NCBI GenBank assembly: GCA_010365115.1
Contig: JAAFGX010000022.1
Location: 1 to 53,450 of the forward strand
DNA length: 53,450 nt
Reading direction: 5' to 3'
DNA from: Paludibacter sp.
GTDB lineage: Bacteria; Bacteroidota; Bacteroidia; Bacteroidales; Paludibacteraceae
This document shows positions 34,591 to 43,874 of this stretch, piece after piece. The notes beneath the pieces were generated by a model. That model did no database searches. It worked only from the letters and a program-made list of their open reading frames with translations, and had not been told where the DNA came from. The stretch's first letter is position 1. Every line of letters starts with the position of its first letter. The position numbers and the translations under genes are program-made.

Positions 34591-35496
34591 TTATATATCG
34601 CTGTAATTCAGCGTTATTCTTAAATTATGGAGTCCACAAGCAAGTTCCATGAGTAAATCGTCAAAACCAAACTTGAGACATCTGAAACGATCTTTGACAA
34701 TACGACATCTTTTTGCACCACCAATTGCATGTTCAACCAATACCCGAAACGAAGAAATTGAACGATTCGATTCTTTTTGTTCTTCGGTTAGTTCTTTGCC
34801 TTTTGGTTTCTTTGTAGGCATCATTACATTCACATTTTCGGGATTATGACCAAGAAAACCTGTATCCTGCCACAAAGTTATACCCGAAGGAAAATGAATT
34901 GGTTGATTATCGCATATCTTTTTATCGTGCATACTACCCTCGCAAGTCTTACTAAGCCATAGAATTCGTCTTTCAGGTGTAGTTAACACGTTATTTTTCA
35001 CACTATGAGTTTTTTTTACCGCTATAACAAGCTTTTTGAAGGTCGCTTGCTTGCGGTCGTTGAATTGGTCGTTCAACTCCATCAATAAGCACATCATCAC
35101 ATGATTTGAGAATGTGCATTATTCGATACTCATTGCGTTCGGGGAGTTCACCTAATCGTTTCAAGGTCTTACGCAAAAGACCTGACAATAAGTGAATCAA
35201 TAGATTAGCTTGAGACTGTGTCATTTCAAAACTGGCGGCATGATGTTCCTGCAAAGGATTAGTTTTTTTTTTAAATAAACTAACAAAAACATTAGTCTAT
35301 CACAAGCTTTGGGCAAAATGCTATCAGTTCTTGCAAATGTCCTGCGTTGACGAAGTTTTCCATCTAATGTAAAATAGTCATTATACTCGTCCCATTCTGC
35401 TTTAAAATAGGGTAGCAAAAATTTGAAATCTTCTAAATTCAGCCCTGTAATACTTAAAAACTGAACGGTTCGCTTTTTAATCTTGTCGTATTGCAT
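34591..35496 (-). pseudogene. IS5-family (DDE_Tnp_4) transposase broken by two frameshifts
   Basis: Three consecutive frames make up one transposase. Frame one (35496 to about 35263) has an HTH-like N-terminus (LTGLNLEDF-type, RTDSILPKACDRLMFLLVYLKK). At an A10 run (minus strand, 35263-35272) the frame must shift by -1 to continue as NPLQEHHAASFEMTQSQ and DDVLIDGVERPIQRP. At an A8 run near 35010-35018, just after YSGKK, a second shift is needed to continue as THSVKNNVLTTPERRILWLS, then DTGFLGHNP and VEHAIGGAKRCRI to the stop at 34591. The DDE residues are spread over the frames (DGVERP, TGFLG region, EHAIG). A -1 shift at A10 could be programmed, but two shifts suggest decay. Confidence 0.85.
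34591..35496 (-). mobile_element. Insertion sequence remnant, IS5 family
   Basis: The limits given are those of the transposase coding region. I could not find convincing terminal inverted repeats in the 14 bases before UxaE or the 140 bases before the hydrolase gene, so the true ends are unknown. It separates UxaE and the transporter from the SusCD-hydrolase part of the PUL. Confidence 0.7.
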
Positions 35497-35639
35497 TATT
35501 CATATCAATTAAAATATGAATGTTTAACGTGAAATATAAATGAATATTGTTGAAATACAATCATATAAGAAATTAATTCAAATAAACTCTATTTTGTATT
35601 TATTAATTTGTTTAAATAACTCATTAACTCATTTCCACT

Positions 35640-37853
35640 TTATGGGTTCTTTAGAGTTCTCAAAAACTCCTCCTTTTTATCTACCTCAAAATTCATTTCA
35701 TTCATAAAATAGCCCAAACTCACTACACCTCGCGGATAGAAATAACCAATCCACGTTTCCTTCTCGTTTATTTGTCCATCATCGTAGGTATAAGGCGAAT
35801 TGATGTTGTGTTCGTAAGCAAAATGCATTGAATTATTGCTAGACTTAAACCAACGATTTGCAACAATGTCGGAAACCATAATTTTGCTATACCAAGTAGG
35901 GGTTTCGCCTGTTGTCAACGTTACCCCATATGGTCTCAACGACAAAGGATAGGCTTTTTCGTAAGTTGTTTTAATGAGTTTGGCAGTTTCGGCAATAATA
36001 GGTGATTTCATTGCACAAAATCCTGGGTACATCAGCGCATCGCCCAAAACAACGGACATTTGATTGCCATCGGTATATTTTTTATCAAGTGAAACTGGAA
36101 TATAACCGTATTGCTTATGGGCTTTTTTGAGGGTTGAAAGTATTTTTCGGGCTTCATCTTCGTAGAGTTTTGCCTGTTTTGCCCGGAGTTCATCATTCGG
36201 CACATTGATAAGTTCAGTATGACCTTTACCTTCGCCATCACTCATGCTCACCAATTGACCAACTTCAAAATCTCCTTTGGTAGAAAGCGACCGAAACATA
36301 TCGGCTGCCATTGTATAAGCCACGATTTGTTTTACTCCAATATACGTATTTTCGGTGTAGATACGCAAGGATTTACTTGAATCGAAAGAAGTCCAGCCCA
36401 TGGCATGATCCACCATTCCGTTTCCATCAATATCTCTATTCACCAACGAATGCAGCAATGTTTCGACCAAGCCTAACTTTTGGCGAACAAATTCATCATC
36501 ACCAGAAATTTTCCAATACCAATAAAGCAATATAGCAAAATTGGTGTTTTCTTCGGCAGCCATATAAGGTCCAAAATCGTATTCAGCAGTTTCACAGATA
36601 TACGGAAAACTGCCCACGTCATGCATTAGATATGGTCCGTATTCTGCGGCACTATAACCTTGATAAAAAGCTTTCCGCCCACGCGAAGGTTTTACTTCCA
36701 CCCGTTCGAAAGCAATATAGTTAGTCCATTGCTGCAATTGCATTTTTAATCGCCATGGATTGAACAGTGCCACCAATTCAGTTTCGTGTGCCACATCCAC
36801 CGTGCTTTGATGCTTGAAACGTCCTTCTAACAAATAAAAATAAGGCCGTTTTAAATTATCGACCAACAAAAATGTGTTGGCAATATCGGCATGAAAAGTT
36901 AACGCCATCATCCATTTATCCTGACCCGACAATGTCGAGCGCAGCAGCAAATTTTCGAAAGCAGCCGACAAAGTCATATTTTTATCAAAATTTGCTTTGG
37001 CATAGGCTTTCACTTCGTCAATATTTTTCCAAATCGTGGTATAATAAAACTTCAAATCCTGCTGAATACGATTGTCGCGCTGCACTTTACCAGAATGATA
37101 AGTAGAATAGCTATAATTTACATCGACATTTCCACTAGCAGGAATTTGAATATCGCTTCGGAGTCCTGTAAAAGCTTCCTTTTCGAATCCTAACGCATCG
37201 CCTGTCAAACATTCCAAAGCAATCAAACCAGTACCGTTATCTTTGTAATAAATTTCATTTTTTACTCGTCCCAAACCATAACCCCACACGACGTATTCCA
37301 TAACCGGATTGGTGGGTATTCTTTTCAAAGCTAAATACAACTGCGCTTTTACAGGCTGCGAGTTTGTATTTTGAATATTTACCAGCAGATAGAAATAAGG
37401 TGCAATTTGTACTTTGATGGCTTGCGTTTCGTCCAATGTTTTGGCTGGTGTAAAAGGTGAAACCACAGTTACCGAAACTTCAAGCCCTTTGCTCGAAATG
37501 CCTTTCAATTGCATACCCGTCATAGCCAATGTGAGTTGTTGGTTTTGCAAATAAGTAGATTTGAGCAGGTTGTTCGAAAGTCGCATGATTTCGAACTTTC
37601 CATCTTGCTCTATTCCCACCAATAGTTCCGTAAACTCATCGGCATCAAAACCTAATGCACCGGTTTGTAAACCACGTTTCGCACTAAAAAAATTGAACGA
37701 AAACCGACTGCCCATACGAGAATTTAAAATACCCAACTGTGAATCGTCGTTGATGGAAATCACAGGCATATTTTTGTCTAAAGGCAGTTGAGAAGCCGAT
37801 ACACAGAGTACGAAAACTAAAATGAGTAATAAAAGAAAATTACGTTTCATCAC
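35640..37853 (-). CDS. Large secreted putative glycoside hydrolase, (alpha/alpha)6-barrel type (GH52-like?)
   Basis: This 737-residue protein has a signal peptide (about 1-21), a beta-sandwich-rich N-terminal half (to about 290) and a helical C-terminal half. Barrel-like segments are AAEENTNFAILLYWYWKISGDD, DIDGNGMVDHAMGW (acidic, possible catalytic loop), TENTYIGVKQIVAYTMAADM and the end HNINSPYTYDDGQINEKETW. The AEEN...YWYWKISGDDEFV pattern recalls GH52 beta-xylosidases and related inverting or retaining barrel enzymes, but I cannot assign a family. Asp and Glu residues near DGNGMVDHAMGW are candidate catalytic groups. It is the third gene after SusC and SusD, separated from SusD by a strong hairpin, and is probably periplasmic. 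Confidence 0.55.
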   Translation of the reverse strand: MMKRNFLLLLILVFVLCVSASQLPLDKNMPVISINDDSQLGILNSRMGSRFSFNFFSAKRGLQTGALGFDADEFTELLVGIEQDGKFEIMRLSNNLLKSTYLQNQQLTLAMTGMQLKGISSKGLEVSVTVVSPFTPAKTLDETQAIKVQIAPYFYLLVNIQNTNSQPVKAQLYLALKRIPTNPVMEYVVWGYGLGRVKNEIYYKDNGTGLIALECLTGDALGFEKEAFTGLRSDIQIPASGNVDVNYSYSTYHSGKVQRDNRIQQDLKFYYTTIWKNIDEVKAYAKANFDKNMTLSAAFENLLLRSTLSGQDKWMMALTFHADIANTFLLVDNLKRPYFYLLEGRFKHQSTVDVAHETELVALFNPWRLKMQLQQWTNYIAFERVEVKPSRGRKAFYQGYSAAEYGPYLMHDVGSFPYICETAEYDFGPYMAAEENTNFAILLYWYWKISGDDEFVRQKLGLVETLLHSLVNRDIDGNGMVDHAMGWTSFDSSKSLRIYTENTYIGVKQIVAYTMAADMFRSLSTKGDFEVGQLVSMSDGEGKGHTELINVPNDELRAKQAKLYEDEARKILSTLKKAHKQYGYIPVSLDKKYTDGNQMSVVLGDALMYPGFCAMKSPIIAETAKLIKTTYEKAYPLSLRPYGVTLTTGETPTWYSKIMVSDIVANRWFKSSNNSMHFAYEHNINSPYTYDDGQINEKETWIGYFYPRGVVSLGYFMNEMNFEVDKKEEFLRTLKNP

Positions 37854-37870
37854 AAGTAGTTATTTATTAA

Positions 37871-37904
37871 AAATCAAGCCTTAATGTGTGTTAAGGCTTG
37901 ATTT
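37871..37904 (-). terminator. Strong hairpin between SusD and the hydrolase gene
   Basis: Perfect 14-bp arms (37871-37884 and 37891-37904, arm AAATCAAGCCTTAA) enclose a 6-base loop. On the minus strand it is followed by TTTTTAATAA, so it can terminate the SusD transcript. It lies only 17 bases before the hydrolase start, so read-through must feed that gene unless a hidden promoter exists; it may set a lower enzyme level. Confidence 0.75.
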
Positions 37905-37928
37905 ATTTTTCTTTTATTTTATCTTATC

Positions 37929-39695
37929 TTATTTGTTTTGGAAATCTATCTCTCCTTGCGGAATACAATTTTTCCAGTACTGGTCAGTGTATGGTGCTGT
38001 TATGTTTAATGTGTTGTCGACAGCAATTCTATCTCCCTGCCCAATTTCGAGTCCAAGTGCTTCGCAGAAAGGAATATACCAACTGTCTTCGCCAGCCAAT
38101 TCTTTCCAGCGTTCTACCAATAACATATGTTCTGATATATCAGCATCGCTTTTATCAATATAAGCCGAACCTGCTAAAGTAGCATTCCAAGCACGTTTAG
38201 CTACTAGATTATAATCGGCAGCCCAACCGCCAATATTCGCTTTTTTCTTAATCATGGCACGATTCAGATAAAGTTCGGCCAAGCGAATCAACGGTATGTT
38301 CTGTAATCGTCCGTCGGTACTTCTAAAATATTTATTAACTAAAACAACTGGTTCTTCAGTTCCAATTAAACCTGCATATTTAGGGTCAACAATGTATTTC
38401 CCATTGTCAGATGCAGATTTTCGTTTTCCCAATTGTTTGATGCCTTTAGCAATCCTATAAGCAGTTGTATCTGCATATGCACCTTCGTAGCGATAAAATA
38501 AACCATATTGATTAACATAACTCGAACTTGTGCCCGGATTGTTATACCGTTTATCCCATTTAGCTGTGTTTGGTTCTGAACCATCAGCATTCATCCAACC
38601 CATATCTACTAATGCATTTTTGGCTAATGTAAGTTGAATCCAGCTTTGGAAATTACTCCAAGTCGGACTAGAACCGCCACTATTATTTCCATTTCCACCA
38701 TTCCTGGCATCACGACCGCATTTGTTAAAGTGTGTAAAACGAATAGCATTGTGAGTAGTAGGTGATAATATATTATCTGCAAAGAATGCCCAAAAAATCA
38801 CCTCTTTATTGTTTGCTTTTTTAATTAAAATATCCTGATTGTTGAAATTCGTAAATGGATCGGCTTCTAGCGAATAACCTCCATTGGCAATTACATCGTC
38901 CAATTCGGTCAAAGCACTTTCAGCACCGGTGAATTTTTGCATGGTAAAATAAACCTGAGCTAAAAATGCAGAAGCTGCCCATTTGTTGGCTCGAGACCGC
39001 GAATCGTAAGATGCATGCATACCTTCAGTATAATCTTCAGGCAACAACAATTTTGCTTCTTTTAAGTCGGATACAATCAAATCATATATTTCGCCAGTGG
39101 ATACAGGCGCATTGTCTAATGCCTCAATGCTCGAAAAAGTTGCTTTGTCACGTTTTACTAAAACTTTAGTATCATTATTACTTCCATAACCATAGACAGG
39201 ACAGTAATTAATTGCCAGATGATAATAAGCATAAGCACGCATAAATAACAATTCGCCTTTGATGCGTTTTACATTTTTCTGCTTATCATCGTCGGTAGCA
39301 AAAGGAAATGGGTTGTCGTTAGTCGTCCGATAGGCTTCTAATCCAGTATTTGCCAAACCAATAACATAGTAAAGTTTTTTATACAAAGCTTCTACATCAG
39401 CCACTTTATCCTGAAACCTACGTTTGTAAACCTGATCGGTAGCATATCCTTCCACATTACCCAAAAAGCGGAAATAATCGGACATAATTACCTGATTCAA
39501 TGCATGGTTCGATTGAATCGCACCCCAACCACCTTGCATCATAGCGGCATAAGGAGAAACTGCTGCAAATTCCAAGTCTTGTACGGAATTCCAGGGACTT
39601 TCAGGCGCACGTTGCACTTCAAAAAATTTATCGTTATCGCAAGCCGTAAAAAAAACGGTAAGCAATACTAGAATTGAATATTTTATTTTTTTCAT
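37929..39695 (-). CDS. RagB/SusD family outer-membrane lipoprotein
   Basis: The protein has 588 residues from ATG 39695 (an in-frame ATG at 39704 adds three). Lipobox TAC (VFFTACDND) is at about residue 19. SusD features: FEVQRAPESPW, GELLFMRAYAYYHLAINY (helical TPR region), NIPLIRLAELYLNRAMIKKKA and the end ERWKELAGEDSWYIPFCEAL. It binds glycan on the cell surface as partner of the SusC encoded 38 bases upstream. The hairpin at 37871-37904 ends the main transcript after this gene. Confidence 0.93.
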   Translation of the reverse strand: MKKIKYSILVLLTVFFTACDNDKFFEVQRAPESPWNSVQDLEFAAVSPYAAMMQGGWGAIQSNHALNQVIMSDYFRFLGNVEGYATDQVYKRRFQDKVADVEALYKKLYYVIGLANTGLEAYRTTNDNPFPFATDDDKQKNVKRIKGELLFMRAYAYYHLAINYCPVYGYGSNNDTKVLVKRDKATFSSIEALDNAPVSTGEIYDLIVSDLKEAKLLLPEDYTEGMHASYDSRSRANKWAASAFLAQVYFTMQKFTGAESALTELDDVIANGGYSLEADPFTNFNNQDILIKKANNKEVIFWAFFADNILSPTTHNAIRFTHFNKCGRDARNGGNGNNSGGSSPTWSNFQSWIQLTLAKNALVDMGWMNADGSEPNTAKWDKRYNNPGTSSSYVNQYGLFYRYEGAYADTTAYRIAKGIKQLGKRKSASDNGKYIVDPKYAGLIGTEEPVVLVNKYFRSTDGRLQNIPLIRLAELYLNRAMIKKKANIGGWAADYNLVAKRAWNATLAGSAYIDKSDADISEHMLLVERWKELAGEDSWYIPFCEALGLEIGQGDRIAVDNTLNITAPYTDQYWKNCIPQGEIDFQNK

Positions 39696-39742
39696 ATTGT
39701 TCATTATATTATTATAATCGTTATTTTTCTTGATTTTTCAAA

Positions 39743-42700
39743 TTACAACTTGGCTGATATTCCAAAACTGATAGTTCGTGTATTTGGAATTCCAGCAGCA
39801 TCTACCCATGTTGCTCCTTCGGGATCATAACCTGGATATTGTGTAAAAGTGAATAAATTTGATACCTGTACAGAAATATGAAGATTCTCTAAAGAGAGTT
39901 TCGAAATAGCTTTTTTAGGAATCGAATAGCCAATCGACAGGTTTTTCAAACGAATAAAATCACCTTTATACAAAAATTTCGAATGATTTTGTGTCTCTAA
40001 ATTGTAGTTTGCATCGCCAGCACCGGTAGCTGCCCACCAACCCTTTTTATTTCCGGGTTCTAAATTTGGATCATCGGCTGTGCTTTCCCATGCTGCATTC
40101 GGATATTTGCTACCCCAAGATTGATAAGGATATGTGGCATCAGTTTTGCCTGGTTCCCAAGTATTACCTACCATATCTGCTAACAATACTGTTTGTCCGT
40201 TATGTACATACGAATCTCTTTTCATGTTATAGTTATATATGTAGTTTCCACCAGAGAATGTGAAAAATAAGTTTACATCGAAATTGTAAATTTTAAAACT
40301 ATTGTTCAAACCACCAAAATAACTAGGGATAATGGTTTTATCCTGAAACAAGTAATTATTCAGTGTTACATTAGCTTGTGTAGCAGGAATTTTTCGTCCT
40401 GTTTTAATCGTTTTACCAGTTGCATTGTATTCGATTTGGTCAATTTCCCAAATCATTTCCACGCCTTTGTCGGGGTCGATACCGGCATAATCGGCCATAA
40501 AGAATGTCCCCATTTTATTACCGGTTACGTTTCTTGTTCCTGAACTGTATCCTACACCCTTACCACCTTTATTTACTTCGGGAGTCAAACTTAAGACCTT
40601 ATTATCATTTGAAGAAATATTTAGGGTCGTTGTCCATTTGAAATTCTTTTTATCAATATTGGTGCTGGTTACTGTGAAATCAACACCATAATTAGCCAAA
40701 TCACCAATATTACCATATATTTTATTACCACCTATACCTGTTGAGATAGGTAATTGAACCTCTAGTAACATGTCGGATATTTTCTTGTAATAATATTCTA
40801 AAGAACCGGAGATACGATTGTTTAAAAATCCGAAATCGATACCTGTATCGTAATTACTGGTCGTTTCCCAAGTCAAATCTCTATTTCCAAGATTAGATAC
40901 CTCCGTACCAGAACTTGTATATGTAACGTCGCCATAGCGTAATGAACTGCTATTCCTATAATTAGTATTGAATCTATTACTACCTATAGAATTATTACCG
41001 GTTTGACCAAAACTTGCTTTGAGTTTCAATTGATTGATGGTATTGCGCATTGAACTGAAAAAATCTTCCTCTGAAATCAACCAAGCACCAGAAAGTGCGG
41101 CAAATGGACCCCATTTATCAGCCCCATAAAACTTGGCAGAACCATCCAAACGATAGCTTACAGCCAAAACGTATTTGTCCAGTAAACGGTAATCAGTACG
41201 GAAGAAATATGAACGTAAATAATCCTCATCCGACCATCTTGAGCTCATCGAAAGCAGTGTTCCCGGAAGTTCGCCTAATTGCGGATATGTGCCTTTCAAA
41301 CCTTTTGATTCCATCTTACGTGTCCAGCCCATCATTCGCATCGACTCTGTACCTAATACAGAGTTGAATGAATGTATGCCAAAAGTATTGTTGTATTTTA
41401 AATATGCATTGTAGTTAATTACACGGCGCGTACTGTTTTGATCCATAGCGTAACTTTTTTTATCTTCTGTCAATAGATCACTCCGCCAATCAACCGACGA
41501 ATTGTTGAGATAATCCACCCCGAACTCGGTACGTGCCGACAAGCCTTTTACTGCAACCACTTTGAACTCGGCAAATGTATTACCAGTAATACGGTACTGA
41601 TCTACATAATCCTGCAAAAATCGGCGGTCGTTGTTGGCAGCCAAGTTCCCAGAACGGGCACTCCAATAACCAGTAGGATTTGTTTCATCGTAAATAGGCA
41701 TCCATGGCATGGCATTGCGGTTCGCTGATTCAAAAGCACCGGTTGATCCGCCGCCACCTCCTATGGCACCTGCATAACCAGTTTTAACGCGGTTATTGTG
41801 CGAGTACGAAAACGCAATATTTGTTCCTACTCGAAAATTTTTCATGGCTTCAAATTCACCATTTATACGACCTGTTATACGATCCATATCGTTGTTTTTC
41901 AACACGCCTTTGTCTGTACGATAATTAAATGAAGTATATACGGAACCACCTTCAAAACCTTTGGACATGTTCATGTTGACATCATGATACTGACCTGTAC
42001 GCACTACCTGATCGTACCAATTGGAGTTAGTAGCCAATGCCTGTTCGCGTGATAAAGGCGAGAAAGGTACTTTGCCGGGATCTAAAGTTTGCGAAGGTTG
42101 AAACAAAGCACTAGCTATGCCCGATTGATTTTGAATGGCTTTGTCGGCCAGAGCTATCCATTGTTCTGTGGTGGCAAATCCAACCTGAGACGGCGTGCGG
42201 GTTAAATCACTGAATCCAGTATTATAATCCACATTGATATTTCCTTTTTTAGCTGATTTTTTACCTGATTTGGTGGTGATGATAATTACTCCATTTGAAC
42301 CACGTGAACCATAAATGGCTGTAGCAGCTGCATCTTTCAGCACTTCCATGGTCTCAATATCATTGGGATTTATCATTGACATGGGGTCTTGTGACACAGT
42401 GCTCGAACTTGCTTCCAATCCGCCACCTGAATAGATAGGAACTCCATCGATAATCCACAAAGGAGAAGTTCCTGCATTGATGGAGTTAATTCCACGTATA
42501 TTAATTTTAGTAGGTGCACCAAGCATACCAGACGCAGTAGTTACATTCACTCCAGTGGCTCGTCCCTGCAAACCCTGAGTGGGCGACATAGTTTTCAGTG
42601 CAGTAAGGTCATCCGATTTCACAGAGGATACCGAACCTGTGAAACTACGTTTGTTTACCGTTCCGTAACCCACTACTACTACTTCTTCTAAGTTTTGTGA

Positions 42701-43027
42701 ATTCTGACTCATAGTTACTTTGTAAAAGTTGGGAGCACCCACTTTTATTTCCTGTGAATTGTAACCAATATAGGAAACTACAATTTTATCATCAGGCAGT
42801 ACATTTATACTGAACTTGCCGTCAATATTAGTAATAGTTCCGGTGGTTTTACCTTTTACCAAAACGTTTGCTCCGATAATGGTTTCACCCTTTTCGTCGT
42901 AAACTGTACCGGTAATTGTTTTGGATTGCGAATATGCACTTATCGCAAATGTACTGCAAAATAATAGTAATAAAAGCAGAACTCTCCCCGCTTCATACTT
43001 TGTCTTTCTTTTTTTTGTAAGATTCAT
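39743..43027 (-). CDS. SusC/RagA family TonB-dependent outer-membrane transporter
   Basis: This 1094-residue transporter has a signal peptide (about 1-33, KYEAGRVLLLLLLFCS), a carboxypeptidase-D-like domain (ITGTVYDEKGETIIGANVLVKG, about 38-115; parts TGTVYDEKGE, GANVLVKG), TonB-box-like EEVVVVGYGT, a plug with INIRGINSINAGTSPLWIIDG and METMEVLKDAAATAIYG, and a barrel ending TISFGISAKL. It imports oligosaccharides with the SusD downstream. A good promoter lies at 43160-43191 and CAGCAT repeats at 43230-43261. No dedicated regulator gene for this pair is seen in the window. Confidence 0.96.
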   Translation of the reverse strand: MNLTKKRKTKYEAGRVLLLLLLFCSTFAISAYSQSKTITGTVYDEKGETIIGANVLVKGKTTGTITNIDGKFSINVLPDDKIVVSYIGYNSQEIKVGAPNFYKVTMSQNSQNLEEVVVVGYGTVNKRSFTGSVSSVKSDDLTALKTMSPTQGLQGRATGVNVTTASGMLGAPTKINIRGINSINAGTSPLWIIDGVPIYSGGGLEASSSTVSQDPMSMINPNDIETMEVLKDAAATAIYGSRGSNGVIIITTKSGKKSAKKGNINVDYNTGFSDLTRTPSQVGFATTEQWIALADKAIQNQSGIASALFQPSQTLDPGKVPFSPLSREQALATNSNWYDQVVRTGQYHDVNMNMSKGFEGGSVYTSFNYRTDKGVLKNNDMDRITGRINGEFEAMKNFRVGTNIAFSYSHNNRVKTGYAGAIGGGGGSTGAFESANRNAMPWMPIYDETNPTGYWSARSGNLAANNDRRFLQDYVDQYRITGNTFAEFKVVAVKGLSARTEFGVDYLNNSSVDWRSDLLTEDKKSYAMDQNSTRRVINYNAYLKYNNTFGIHSFNSVLGTESMRMMGWTRKMESKGLKGTYPQLGELPGTLLSMSSRWSDEDYLRSYFFRTDYRLLDKYVLAVSYRLDGSAKFYGADKWGPFAALSGAWLISEEDFFSSMRNTINQLKLKASFGQTGNNSIGSNRFNTNYRNSSSLRYGDVTYTSSGTEVSNLGNRDLTWETTSNYDTGIDFGFLNNRISGSLEYYYKKISDMLLEVQLPISTGIGGNKIYGNIGDLANYGVDFTVTSTNIDKKNFKWTTTLNISSNDNKVLSLTPEVNKGGKGVGYSSGTRNVTGNKMGTFFMADYAGIDPDKGVEMIWEIDQIEYNATGKTIKTGRKIPATQANVTLNNYLFQDKTIIPSYFGGLNNSFKIYNFDVNLFFTFSGGNYIYNYNMKRDSYVHNGQTVLLADMVGNTWEPGKTDATYPYQSWGSKYPNAAWESTADDPNLEPGNKKGWWAATGAGDANYNLETQNHSKFLYKGDFIRLKNLSIGYSIPKKAISKLSLENLHISVQVSNLFTFTQYPGYDPEGATWVDAAGIPNTRTISFGISAKL

Positions 43028-43159
43028 GTTTGATTCTTTAATTGTTATATAATAGATTTATTGTAAGTAATAGTTAACGATGTTGCGTAATTCAAATTTA
43101 AAATCAAATGTACGACGAAAATTAAAACTAATAACCTTAATCAAAATTAAAAATTATAT

Positions 43160-43191
43160 CAAAGATATTATCTCGTTCTGTAAGTTTCAAT
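43160..43191 (-). promoter_or_regulatory. Promoter of the second SusCD operon
   Basis: On the minus strand ATTG (43191-43188), 20 bases, then TATCTTTG (43167-43160) fit TTTG-N19-21-TAnnTTTG with one mismatch. The leader to the ATG at 43027 would be about 125 bases. Confidence 0.5.
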
Positions 43192-43229
43192 CAGGAATAA
43201 AAACACAAACCTAAAAAAATCTAAACTAA

Positions 43230-43261
43230 ATGCTGTTTAAATGGTTCGTAAGTATGCTGTT
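43230..43261 (-). promoter_or_regulatory. Direct repeat ATGCTGTT x2, candidate activator site
   Basis: Copies at 43230-43237 and 43254-43261 are 24 bp apart; on the minus strand each is AACAGCAT. They start 38 bases upstream of the -33 element of the SusC promoter. The half-site resembles the AGCA units of the operator at 12327 and 18936, but spacing differs (24 against 21). Confidence 0.35.
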
Positions 43262-43542
43262 CGGGCATATTTATTTTTTTTGTTGGGATCTGCGGAAATC
43301 GTGGATTCCAATTGCAACAAAATCACTTAAATTTCAAGACGAAAAAAAGGATATGTATCCCTAAAGAATAAGTTAAATTATTAGTTTTTTTGCATTAAGT
43401 GGAAAGAATAATTTAATGTAGTAAACTTTGATATTCACAATAATATCGCCACTCGTAGTTAAATTGTTGAGGAGCAGCAAAATTATGGTAGAATAATAAG
43501 AATATCCAGATTTCTCCAAAGCCATTTGGCGACCTCTATCCT

Positions 43543-43690
43543 CGCCAATTGGCGGAGACTTTCTCCAAGAGGAGAAAGAAAAAGGAAGAAAGTATTTGAG
43601 AGGGAACTAAATTGTTCAAAATTGAAATAATACGTTACTAATTCAAGTCCCTCTCCTTTGGAGAGTGATATATAGAGAGAGGTCAGATTT
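43543..43690. repeat. Cluster of REP-like palindromes
   Basis: CGCCAATTGGCG (43543-43554) is a perfect palindrome. CTTTCTCC/GGAGAAAG (43559-43566, 43571-43578) and CTCTCC/GGAGAG (43651-43656, 43660-43665) are hairpins. The flanking text (AAGTCCCTCTCC, AGAGAGGTC) is a form I recognise from dispersed intergenic repeats in Bacteroidota. Confidence 0.6.
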
Positions 43691-43874
43691 TTATAGTATC
43701 GCTTAACTAAACGACATTGAATTATGAATTATTATTAATGTATTTTTTGAAAGAACAAAGTAAAAAATTATTTTCAATAAAAATTTACACGAGTTAAGGT
43801 TTTGTATTTTAGTTTACGTCAATAATACAGTCATTGATTCTTTATATTCACCCTTAATAACTTTAGGTAGACAA

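Larger units (their letters stand above)
43028..43874. other. Gene-free divergent region with promoter and REP-like repeats
   Basis: No gene is supported in about 850 bases. It holds the SusC promoter (43160-43191), a direct repeat ATGCTGTT at 43230-43237 and 43254-43261, and a palindrome cluster at 43543-43690. No clear promoter for the rightward fucosidase was found. Confidence 0.6.

Noticed and set aside
34559..35639. Terminal inverted repeats of the IS
   Set aside because: No convincing complementary ends near the transposase limits.
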